DNA of 64,000 nucleotides from Mortierella alpina. Its lineage: Eukaryota > Mortierellomycota > Mortierellomycetes > Mortierellales > Mortierellaceae. Shown one piece after another: positions 1-9,689 of the stretch (positions are counted from its first letter, which is position 1; each line of letters begins with the position of its first letter). The DNA lies in NCBI GenBank assembly GCA_029449245.1, contig JANATF010000003.1, positions 744,001-808,000 of the forward strand, written 5' to 3'. Position numbers and translations under genes: made by a program. Under the pieces are notes generated by a model. That model had not been told where the DNA came from. It saw only the letters and a program-made list of their open reading frames with translations, and did not search any database.

Positions 1-595
1 AGCTCTGACAGACGTCGTTTTTGGAAATAACGAAGGGATGTTCACGATCTTGACCAGGGACGTGGTGACAGAGGAAGGTGACAATCCGATGGCAATTAGA
101 GTAAGTGAAGACTATGTGGCATGTGGATCCTTTCATTCTGGGGCATCCATGAGAAAAGCTGGAAAGTCGATGTTGCAGGACTGATAAGCAACTTGACATC
201 TTGACACGTCAAACCCTTTATAGATTAGGAGGATGGAGCATCGAGTTCTGGCGCTCTTAGATGCTTGGAACATCAAGCAGCCACCTCATCCTATTCCAGT
301 CGACCTGCGTGCGGTCGTGCTGCAAACGCCCGCGTCTGTTACCTCCGAGATCAAGGAGGAAGAAAAAAAAGGCACCGCATAGACAAGACCAAGAGTAGTC
401 TTGGTATTACCAGCCTCATTCTCATCGAAAGTTATGACCGCATGATTTCTTCGGTCCAGTTGGACACAATGGCACTTTTGAGTTTGTGTCAACCTGTGAG
501 CGAAAAATGGCGCCCTGCACACCTTCTGACATCCATTCACAATCCTTGCTCTCTCCATTTCGCATTTGGCTTCGTTTTTCTTCTCCACTTCCCCC
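1..595. other. no gene recognised
   Basis: Upstream flank of the first candidate gene. It is AT/GC-mixed with no family-like ORF; the ORFs present on both strands are short and lack recognisable motifs. A gene truncated by the window edge cannot be excluded. Confidence 0.4.
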
Positions 596-602
596 ATAAA
601 AG
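596..602 (+). promoter_or_regulatory. TATA-like element
   Basis: The heptamer ATAAAAG lies about 46 bp upstream of the ATG at 648, suitable spacing for a short-leader transcript. It is preceded by a pyrimidine-rich tract. This is a sequence match only. Confidence 0.35.
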
Positions 603-647
603 CAACAATAACTTGCAAAGAATCCCCATTATCGACAGTCGTCTATC

Positions 648-905
648 ATGACATCGTCCTCTTCTAGCACTGACCCCGCGGCAAATAACACCGCAGCTCA
701 GCAAACAACCCAGACTCAAGCGCCATCCTCAACCACTCTCACACAAACTAGCAGCGATGGTCATGCCCTCAACTCACAAGCCACCAGTTCTGTCCAGCCC
801 TCAGGACAAGGCGCGGAGCAGCAGCAGCCCGACGAAGATGATGAACCTGTCCATAAAATCCAGCTCATAGGCCATATCAAGGGTATCCCAGGGAGGCACC
901 ACTGA
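648..905 (+). CDS. short Ser/Thr/Gln-rich protein, unrecognised, possibly a first exon
   Basis: I do not recognise this gene. The 85-residue frame starts at an ATG downstream of a TATA-like box and codes for a low-complexity Ser/Thr/Gln/Ala stretch, an acidic patch (residues about 64-69) and then a more ordered end with the motif HKIQLIGHIKG. The frame closes just after a possible donor (AAGG|GTATCC near 882), so this may be only the first exon of a spliced gene whose later exons I could not place. Support is the start context and compositional bias; function is unknown. Confidence 0.35.
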   Translation: MTSSSSSTDPAANNTAAQQTTQTQAPSSTTLTQTSSDGHALNSQATSSVQPSGQGAEQQQPDEDDEPVHKIQLIGHIKGIPGRHH

Positions 906-2700
906 ATAGAGCTTCGTCCTGCTAGATAATCCTTCCTTCAATGAAATAAAAAGACACCCTCCATATATACCTTATTCCTCGGTAGTTTTGTCACGCTCCA
1001 TTTGACTTCCAAGAGTAATAGGTACCTGGCATTAGATCGTCCTGTTGAGAGGTTCCCATCCTCGTCGTGTAAGATTCGCCACCGCCAACGTAGACTAGGG
1101 CCTCATCACTGCAGAGGTCAACAAGGGCATATGTCTTCTATGCCTCTTTTACGTACATTGCGTGATCAGCGTACTACATAGCGTAGTTTCAGAGTCGGCC
1201 ACAACGCTCACTCATGGTGAGAGTGTACTCGAACTTTTTCAGCGTGTTAGTGGGGAACTGAGTACACATATTTCTGCATTTTTTCGTGAACTTCAATGGA
1301 GTTGACTTTCGTCCACTTTCATACATGCATGTATCACCCTACCATTTGCCTCTCTTAGCGGACCTTGCATGGTAGAAACGTGCTCCTCCAACAAAGAAAG
1401 TGCTTCGCAATTGACGGCAGGAGGCGCAGACTCGTTTGATTGAGTTTGAAATGTATATAGTTTAGGTCCCACTAGAACTCTCCTTCGAACGAGGGACACA
1501 TTTGAAGATTCAACGATTAGCAATAGGCTGTCACAGATTGAATAAAAACGACCTCGGTCTTGCAGCCCAACTGGCTTCTCTATCCTTGTGCAGGTGCATG
1601 AATTTACCAGTGAAGCGTCAGCTGAGGTAGATTTATTGCTGTTTGAAAACTTTCATCCATACCCCGTTTTCTACCCTCACGGGTAGAAGCAATTTTTGTA
1701 TGGTTCTTCGGGACCTAACTTATTACTCTTCATCTCAAATTCATCACGCTCATATTGAAAAGACTCTGACAAGAACGAAGGACACGCTGACCGCGGGTGG
1801 AAATGGGTTCACTCAGAGGCACATGTGCGTCCTAAAGCAACTTTCTGTTCCTGAAGGCATCTTGAACTGCATTTTTTTCAATCAGATCAAGCATCTTCGT
1901 TCCTGTCGTTCCCACACCCCAGATTCCTTCGATTAGTCGACCTTCTGAATAGCAGAGCTGGTCAGGTGCGACTGGTCACGGCTAGTGTAGATAGTATGAT
2001 TGCTCACGCAAATACATCGCTTCTTCACTTACTAGTCCTGGCCCATGCTACAGCAAGGCAAGGCAGGGTAGTTTCATGGGACTCAGGACGGGACAGGAAC
2101 CGGGCTGAAGAAGGGGGTTATCAAGTTGACAGAACTACAGCATCTACGACGTGTTCTTGTATCAAGGAAGTTGCTCGTTGTTCATGTATTTTGCCCTGTC
2201 ATTTCAGTGTTCTTCAGGAAAGCTCGTCCTGGCGGGTGACGCTGGCGAGTGGGCTTAAAAAAGCATGCTGGTGCTTCAAGACAGCCTTGGAGTGATCCTT
2301 AATTTTCCCTTCTTGGACATCTCGCAACAATCATAGAGACAACCAGAGAGGTCTCACCCACGGCAAGATCAAAGCGGACCAGGTTTGTAGGCGGTGGCCA
2401 AGGAACTGGACGGATATTGTGGACGGGTGGAGGAGGCAAAGAGTCGGAACAGGGTGAGGATCAGACGCTGCTGGAACTTGAAGGTGAGAGAGCAGCGGCC
2501 GGGAGGAGGATCGCAAGAGTGATGAGGAATGAGGAGAGCAGCGAGTGAACGAATGAAGGCCTGAGATGGCGAATGTGCTGGGACAGGTAGACGAGCCGAG
2601 GATAGCGTGTGTAACTGTGGCTTGATAGTTACAGGCTTCGGCAGGATACCAGAGCTGCTCACTCATTCCCCTGCATCTCTCGCATTCCTCGCATTCCGTC
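906..2700. other. long stretch without a supported gene
   Basis: About 1.8 kb with only short ORFs lacking family motifs. Antisense frames at 2331-2738 are Ser/His/Pro/Leu-rich and run into the first HIT exon on the other strand, so I read them as shadows. The last few hundred bases presumably contain the promoter and leader of the HIT gene. Confidence 0.5.
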
Positions 2701-3361
2701 ATGACGCTAGTTGAAACGCTCCTGTGCCGTCCTTGCATCTTTTGCGAGATTGTCGAGGGTCACATTCCGGGCAAGATCATTTACAAGGCAGGACATCTCA
2801 TGGGCGTGCTTGACCGTGGAAAGGATCGGCTGCTAACTATGTCCTCTCCACCTCGATGAAATCCACGCTGGCCTATAGGACAACTACATTGCGGCCTTCG
2901 ATGATATCAACCCTTCTGCAGAGACGCATATCCTGATCGTGCCTGTTGCACATGAGGAGAGCGTCAAGACCCTCACGCCGACAAACGAGCATCAGGGACT
3001 GTTGGAAAAGATGCGCCTCAAGGCAATTGATTTACTCAAGGAACGGGGGCATGACCCCGAAGACACAAAGTATGTTGGTCTGGTACCTGGCAGTGAGTGT
3101 TCATCCATGCGGGGTCTTTTTGTTTTTGCGTCTTTGGCTCTTCCGGCTAAGCGATATTGACCTCTCAGCACTAGGCTCGGTTTCCATGTCCCACCATTTA
3201 ATACTGTCGGCCACCTCCACCTTCATGTCCTCGGAGGCGAGTTCAAATCCAGATTTCGAAAGATGAAATACGAACCCAAACGCATGTGGTATATGGATCT
3301 GGCACAACTGCAGGCTGACCTAGAAAAGAAGCGCAGAGTTCAGGAAGGCGCTCGTCTGTAG
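2701..3361 (+). CDS. HIT-domain nucleotide-binding protein (HINT3-like)
   Basis: Exons 2701-2787, 2879-3069 and 3175-3361 give 154 aa. HIT proteins hydrolyse nucleotide phosphoramidates or adenylated substrates. The N-terminus carries CIFCEIVEG, the middle DDINPSAETHILIVP, and the C-terminal exon the catalytic histidine triad GHLHLHVLGG preceded by GFHVPPFN, the arrangement and spacing of the HINT3/yeast HIT subgroup. The second intron uses GTATGT...CTAG. The first is best read as a GC-AG intron (AAG|GCAGGA, branch TGCTAACT, acceptor TATAG), which restores the family alignment exactly; a GT donor at 2806 would instead insert six residues. The start at 2701 is the first ATG in frame before the CxxC motif. 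Cytosolic or nuclear location is inferred from the lack of a signal peptide. Confidence 0.85.
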
Positions 3362-4894
3362 TCAATCTGCAGAATATCAACCAATAATATACCCAATTAG
3401 AGGATCCATTGCCAATTGTCCAAGGGGTTGACATGGATGTTTTTTTGACCGACTGAACACTGGCTTGTCTACAAAATCTACAGGCAGCAAGACTATTATG
3501 GCCTTATGGAAGAGATCAAGAGTCTACACTCCTATACCCGTATTTTCTTCTGACAAGACAACCACTAGCTCTAACAAGTAAGGTTGATTTCAAAACGCAC
3601 TTTCACCATCGCTGAAATAGCTGTGATCCGGAGTCAAGGTGATGTTATATATAACCAATGTTGATAAGGATGGAGTAGCGATTGGCGATTGGTCGCGTTA
3701 TAAAAGACAAAAGACATCCCACTTTAAGATACGATTGCCCTTTGCTTCTGCTCCATCCCTTTCACAAGCGATACCTAGAGGTAAGTGACCTACTCCAGCA
3801 ACAACCACCTTATCTGCCTATTTTCATTTCCCAAGAATAAGTTCGTCTGACCACTCCCTATTCTCACTCAGTCCTCGCCGAGTTCGTCGCCCGTCTTGAA
3901 CACCGGATCTGCTCCGACGCAAGACTAGGGTATAGGGATATACACTTTGCCAAGAAGAACACATAGTAGTAACGCCCACATCTAATCACTTGCCCATCCT
4001 CTTTTCTTATCGAGTCAGCACAGCTGGAGTCTTGTCGTTCTCAGGCCAAATGTTGAACTTGGACTAATATTTTCCTAATGTTCACTTTTCTTTGAAGAGC
4101 ACAATACTGGCCCATAGGATAAAGTACTAGCTTGATACCTCTAGCTCCAGTGCGCATTCAACTTGCTATGGATGAGACTGTCGCATCAATCAACGAGGCA
4201 ACCCGCCGGTAAAGGTCGCAAATGACATTATTGTGTACACCAGCTCTGCGGTAGGGCCAACATGTTGTGCAAAGCATAAGCAGCATGGGTCGCTGTTGTG
4301 CCTGGGCCATCGGACACGGGCATGTTGTGCAAACTCTCAAACTCTAATGTTTTTTGCAACAAGAGAGCATAGGTGCATGAAAGTTGAGCAGAAATGAGTC
4401 GTGTGCTTTCCGAGCAATAATGGCCATGGGCAGTGGGGCGGGAGAAGGGTAGTGAAAGGGATGGACATAGAGATATTCGGGAGCGAGCGAGAAGAAGGCA
4501 GTGAAGCAGCTTGGACGATGTATTTTTAGACGCATCCTTGGCTTTTGCACTGCAAAAGTTTGTGTACGGCAATCAGCAACCAGAGACAGGTGCCTTAACA
4601 TCATCATCTCCGCCCGGGTGTTTTTTCTTTTTGCGCCATCTTGACGAAACATCCTCCACCCTCCCGGCCCTTATATTTTGATGTTGCTTTCTTTCTTTGC
4701 TCTTCACATCCACTCCCCTCCTTTCCTTAGTCATATGGTCGATAACCCCTTCCTTCGCTCTCTCTCTCTTCGCCGCGCACCTCTACACCCCCTTCCAATA
4801 CACATCCGACCTTCATCCTAGTAACACAATTCTCACGCTCTGACTGTATTGTTCAAAGTTGTCCCACGGATCTTCAGAGATCACAGAGTACACC
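3362..4894. other. intergenic; promoter-like cluster and possible spliced transcript
   Basis: No protein gene is recognised. A promoter-like cluster at 3681-3706 is followed by a strong donor (GTAAGT at 3781) and a pyrimidine-rich acceptor ending at 3871. After the acceptor a short open frame (3872 to about 3966) has coding-like codon use but no upstream ATG. This could be a noncoding spliced transcript or a small undetected gene. The remainder up to the fucosyltransferase start is mostly pyrimidine-rich leader. Confidence 0.4.
3681..3706 (+). promoter_or_regulatory. double inverted CCAAT plus TATA box
   Basis: Two ATTGG pentamers (reverse CCAAT) at 3681-3685 and 3688-3692 are followed by TATAAAAG at 3699-3706. 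The order and spacing are those of a core promoter firing rightwards, but the gene it would serve is not obvious. Confidence 0.4.
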
Positions 4895-6544
4895 ATGAAG
4901 TTCGCAGCAGGACTTGGCACTAACGGTCTCCGGAGCAGGCTCAGTCCTAGGGCACTCATCGTACTCGCCGTCATCGTCTTTGCCTCGGGCTGGACTCTCA
5001 TCAGTACCTTTGATTTTCAGGTCCATCTCAACTCGGGTGCTTTTATGCCCACAGATACTAAAGCACACCATCAAGAGGACACCGACACTATCTACAACTC
5101 GGCATCGTCAAAGCTTCCTCATTCGGAGGAGACCTTGATGCCTATTGTCTCTGGTCTTGACCCAAAAACCAAATACCTGTCCTTCTTACCCTTTGCGGGT
5201 CTCACCAACCAGTTCATTGGCCTCGAAGCCGCAGCCTTCGCAGCCAAACAGCTCAATAGAACCCTCATCATCCCGCCCATCATCTCGAACATACACGACC
5301 ATGAAAATACTCACCAGCGGTGGTCCCAGTTTCTGGACCTGCGCAGGTTCACAGAGCTGACAGGGATCCAAGTCATAGAGTGGGACACTGTCAGGCCATT
5401 GTCTCATGCCCATCACCAGATTGGCAAGGACCAAGCTCTGTGGGGCGGTAGGCACCAGAAATCAGAAACGGAAGCATGGAGACAAGTGGCCCAGAATGTG
5501 ACCTGCCAGATCATCTATGGATACGGTGCGCCCGACCTCGACGTGAACATCTCGGCCAGATATTTCGCCTGGCACTTCCTCTTCCGCCTTGTCTTTGTGC
5601 GTCCACCAGCCAAGAAACCAGAGACGCCTGTGTATGATCGCACGAAGGTTGCGCCTGATAATCGACATGAGGATGATTTGGTGGTGATGGACGATTTGGT
5701 GGCCAGGTACCGGGATTACGACGATGAGACAACGGGCCGCCTTCAAGGGCAGGAGCACGATCTGCAGCAGGACTATCAGATTTTGTTTTTGAGCCATGCG
5801 TTCAAGATCAAGGATCCGTTTCAGAGCAATCGGTATTGGTTGGAGGTTGGCAGGCATATGCATTTTTTGCCTCAGTTAATGGAGTATGCGACGATGCGTG
5901 TGAATCAGGAGGTCGCTGCCGATAAAGGGGTTGAAGTGGTGCCGAACAATGACCCGGAAGAGGATGAAACCAAGGCGACAGTACGCACAGGATCAGAGAC
6001 CCAGAATCAACAGGATGTAAAGCAGCAGGAGGAGGTGGAAGGCACTCATACGGCCAATATCACAGCACCCCAGACCAGAGTACCTCATATCGCTGTTCAT
6101 CTCCGCCGAGGGGATATTTTCAAAAAGTGCTCAGAGAAGGATCGGGCATCATGCCTGCTACCATTCGCAACGTATGAAGAGGCTGTTGAACGGGCTCGCG
6201 TAGCAGCGGCCAAGGCAGGAGAGACCTCACATCTGCCAGTCATTGTGACAACCGATACGGATTCAGAGGACGACTTCAAAAAGATCCGGGAGCTAGGCTG
6301 GCACTGGCTGGATCATACCAAATACGACACCAAGCAGACGTGGGGATCGTTTGGTCCAGCGATGGTGGATGCAGGGATCTTGGCGCATGCAGATGTCTTT
6401 GTGGGCAACAGCAAGTCTACGATGAGCAGGATTGCAGCCGCTCGACAGAAGTCGTGGTACGGTCGTGAAACTTTGTACCCACGAACGGAACCAAAGATGC
6501 GAAGGAGGAGAGATTCTGAAGACATCCAAACAGCGCAAGCTTGA
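4895..6544 (+). CDS. GDP-fucose protein O-fucosyltransferase-like type II membrane protein
   Basis: A single exon of 549 aa, starting at CACCATG (4895). A hydrophobic segment at about residues 20-38 (ALIVLAVIVFASGWTLIS) after a short basic N-terminus indicates a type II Golgi/ER anchor. The luminal part has the O-fucosyltransferase fold markers: PFAGLTNQF, the nucleotide-sugar-binding loop with NRTLIIPP, the arginine motif HLRRGDIF, and near the end FVGNSKSTMSR. These are the conserved blocks of the POFUT/FUT8-like superfamily, whose members transfer fucose from GDP-fucose. A charged insertion with Glu/Gln-rich sequence precedes the HLRRGD block. The exact acceptor substrate cannot be read from the sequence. 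A leading frame from 4859 lacks an ATG, so the later start is preferred. Confidence 0.8.
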   Translation: MKFAAGLGTNGLRSRLSPRALIVLAVIVFASGWTLISTFDFQVHLNSGAFMPTDTKAHHQEDTDTIYNSASSKLPHSEETLMPIVSGLDPKTKYLSFLPFAGLTNQFIGLEAAAFAAKQLNRTLIIPPIISNIHDHENTHQRWSQFLDLRRFTELTGIQVIEWDTVRPLSHAHHQIGKDQALWGGRHQKSETEAWRQVAQNVTCQIIYGYGAPDLDVNISARYFAWHFLFRLVFVRPPAKKPETPVYDRTKVAPDNRHEDDLVVMDDLVARYRDYDDETTGRLQGQEHDLQQDYQILFLSHAFKIKDPFQSNRYWLEVGRHMHFLPQLMEYATMRVNQEVAADKGVEVVPNNDPEEDETKATVRTGSETQNQQDVKQQEEVEGTHTANITAPQTRVPHIAVHLRRGDIFKKCSEKDRASCLLPFATYEEAVERARVAAAKAGETSHLPVIVTTDTDSEDDFKKIRELGWHWLDHTKYDTKQTWGSFGPAMVDAGILAHADVFVGNSKSTMSRIAAARQKSWYGRETLYPRTEPKMRRRRDSEDIQTAQA

Positions 6545-6964
6545 GTAAATGGTGGGGAAGATCGGTTTCTTCTTAGTGCGAAACCTATCTATGTACTGTA
6601 CATGTACTTTTATTAATAAACTGAGAGAAAGGAGAGGATGCCCTAATAGTGCTTTACTCCGTGCATACGACACACACGAGCGTGAGACAGAGGAAGTACA
6701 TGTGGTTGACCTGCAGCAGTTCGAGCATGATCGACACGCCTTTATACTCTGATCGAGGCGCGTGGGTGCGTGGGTGCGTGTGCGTGGGCTTTGGTAGTGG
6801 CAACAGAGTCCGAGCCGAACTTTGAGTTTCGTGTGCTACATTTTCAAAGAGAGTGACAGTTGGGCAAACTATCCTCTTCTCTTCTCACCACTCCACTCCG
6901 ACCTGCTGCATTTCAGATTTTTCTTTTTTTCACTCATCTCAGCTCTATATCGACAGTTCTTCTA
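6545..6964. other. intergenic, GT-rich repeat
   Basis: Includes a short GTGGGTGC-type microrepeat at about 6758-6788 and a pyrimidine-rich stretch (6880-6960) that is probably the promoter and leader of the following hydrolase gene. No gene is seen. Confidence 0.5.
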
Positions 6965-8664
6965 ATGGCTTCAGTCACCGTTGACCAAAATGCTTTCAAG
7001 TTCAGGTTGGCAATCCCCGCATGATACGCAGGGTCTGGACGTTCATTTTGGAGTGGCTCCATCATGAGGTTGAAGGGCCGAAGCTCATACCGTCTTGTTC
7101 ATTTTCTTCATTCATGCAGGCGTCCTATTGCATACACTCGGCTGATCCTCTATATCAGTAAGTTAACCAGCCCTGTTCCTGCAACCCAAGCATATCGGTG
7201 AACAACCTCTGAAACGTTTGCGTCCTATCAATCAGCCGCGTACATTCTTCGGTCGACTGTGCGCTACATCCTTGGGAGAACACCCAAAGGTCAAGGACTC
7301 TTGGAGGGGTACACCATCCAGATCTTACGGCTGGTCATGTCGGTCGAGGTCGTGAATATCGCCCAGGCTAGAACGTTGATGACCATCGCCAACGCCATTA
7401 GTCATATTCGAAACGGAACTTTCAGACAGTCCTCCAAAGACCAGTGGGCGACCAAAGTCAAGGGCAAGGGATGGGAAGGTTTCTGGATCCCGTTCAAGGA
7501 CCAATTGAACAAGACGAAACTGGAGCAGGATTTGGCAAAGAAAGTGTCGGCTGCCGACATTGGCGCTGGTTGCGATATTGTCATGTTTGCCATCCATGGT
7601 GAGTTGTAATTTTTTTTTGTTCCTGTGTGCTCGCTCCTGTGGGAAATTATTGTGGTTTGTTGTGTTTGCTTCTACTTTAAAAAAACTTCATTCAAAGATT
7701 TGTCTTTTCATGAGCCATTTCTAACTGCCTCGGGCCGATCATATTTTAGGTGGAGGCATGGTCATGGGCGACGCCCTCATGTTCCTGGGCAACTATCGAT
7801 CATGGATGAAAGAGATGCAAAAGAATCACAATCTCAAGATTGGTGTTCTCAGCATCGAATACTGTAAAGCTCATGATCCAACCATGGCACAATGCATCTC
7901 GTCGGGTTGAACAGCAAACCTTATATTTTGTTGACTTGATATTCTCTGCTCTCTTTTAGCATTGTCGCCCGAGACCCCGTATCCCGGAGCGCTGAACGAG
8001 TGCGTGGCAGCCTACAAACACCTCATCGAGCATCAAGGCATTGATCCGCGCAGGGTTGTGATGTGTAAGTCTCCCAATGCCCTTTTTTTGTTGTCCCCAG
8101 CGTGTCAACCTTTTTTTGGTCGCGTATCTGACCTCTTTTGTCTTCTTCATCAAAGGTGGAGACTCTGCAGGAGGAAACTTGTGCTTGACTACAGCTCTCA
8201 AGATTCGTGATGCCTACCCGCATATTGGACTGCCTGCTGGGCAAGTTCTTTTTTCGCCATGGGTCATGTGTCCCAAACCACTGAAGACCTCGACGGACGA
8301 CTATATCACCAATGTGGGCGGACACTTGTTTATGGAGGCCTATACTCAGAATCTGGCCAAGGTCCAGACCAGTCACTATGCGTCTCCCATTCGAGCACCT
8401 ACCTTGGCAGGCATGCCCCGCATGCTGATTTTCATCGGTGGGGTCGAGACGCTCAGACCGTCGATTGAGAACTTTGTGTTCAAGGCCACTGCTGAGGGAG
8501 TCGACGTTACCGCGATCCTAAAGGAGAACCAGGCCCACGACTATGCTTTGATCGAGGAAATTGCTGGACGCAAAAATGTTCAAGAGGCGGATACAGCTAT
8601 TGGAAAGTTTGTGGCCAGCATCAGAGACGAGTACATTGGCTTGACAGGCCATCTTGAAAAATAA
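6965..8664 (+). CDS. alpha/beta hydrolase, HSL (GDXG) esterase/lipase family
   Basis: Exons 6965-7005, 7120-7157, 7236-7598, 7750-7863, 7960-8064 and 8156-8664 join in phase to give 389 aa. The oxyanion-hole motif HGGGMVMGD spans the exon 3/4 junction, and the nucleophile elbow GDSAGGN spans exons 5/6; both are hallmarks of the hormone-sensitive-lipase-like family, which hydrolyses carboxyl esters. The acid residue is probably the Glu in GGVETL (the family's GxExL position) and the catalytic His lies in QAHDYAL near the C-terminus. The N-terminal part (exons 1-3) has a hydrophobic stretch (ARPIAYTRLILYI region) that may be a membrane association. All five introns are GT-AG and 78-151 nt. The physiological substrate is unknown. 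Confidence 0.85.
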
Positions 8665-9689
8665 AAAATACTCCATGGCGCCAAATAAATATCCTTCACC
8701 ACAGACCCCGGACGCATTACTCAGTGGACAGGGGCGACACATGTGAGAACGTACGATGAGCCATGCCCGTTCAGTCTAGAGAACCTCACCGTGCCACTGA
8801 GAGCATAGAACCTCGTGTCCCACACGCTAAACTCTGCATGTAACCATCTGCTGTACAGCACAGTAGTACAGGGAACGAGGAGAAAAGGTCGGCTCGCGCC
8901 TGGCTCTTTGTAAAGTTTGAGCTCACATTTTTTTCTTGTCCTCTTTGGATGTTTTGTTTGTTTCTTCTTCCTCACTCGTACTTCTCCCCGTGTGCGTCCT
9001 TCACCTCATCATCTCCACTCCCTCTCCATCCTCCATCCTCCATCCTCCATCACTCGTTGAGGCTCATACCCCTCCCTTGGCCAAAGAACATTGACGACTA
9101 AGCTAGGCGGGCTTCCAGGTAAAGGAGAATTTCAAACTCCCTTTTCAGCTATCTCACCAACCATTGCGGTTCCTGGAAATAGAGAACATCATGAGCTATT
9201 TGCTTGACTAGATGAATGCGCTTAAAAACGGAAGAGCAAGCAAAAACTTGCTCATACAAGCGAGCTAGCAATGGAAAACTGAAATACAGCCCAGAGGGGT
9301 GCCCTTTTGGTAGTATCAAGTGCTCTCCCCCTCCTGAGCTTGTGGTGGGGCAGTCAAAGTCGCGTATGTCACCGTCCAGCTGATGCTGTTGACAGCACGT
9401 CGAATGTGCACTGATAATTCAAAAGGCCCAATGCGACAACACCGACGGAATGGAGATGCATGTTACAGAGATGATGGAGTGGACCACCCGTTCTTGGTTT
9501 TCTTCATAGGAACGAGAGTGTCGAGGGGGGGGGGACCTGCTTTCTATCTGCGATCAGGCCAGCAGTGCCCAGATCCTTCTTATCTGATCCAACGATTTTA
9601 ATCAATGAATCGACTCCCCGTTGATTTAGATACCATTCCGTTGCCAGCAACAAGATCTCGAGAGAGAGGAGTACTAGTAGCAACCAACA
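8665..9689. other. intergenic; no gene seen
   Basis: About 1 kb between convergent/tandem genes. It contains a short ATCCTCC microsatellite near 9025-9053 and a G9 run near 9524. Small ORFs here lack motifs. Confidence 0.5.
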
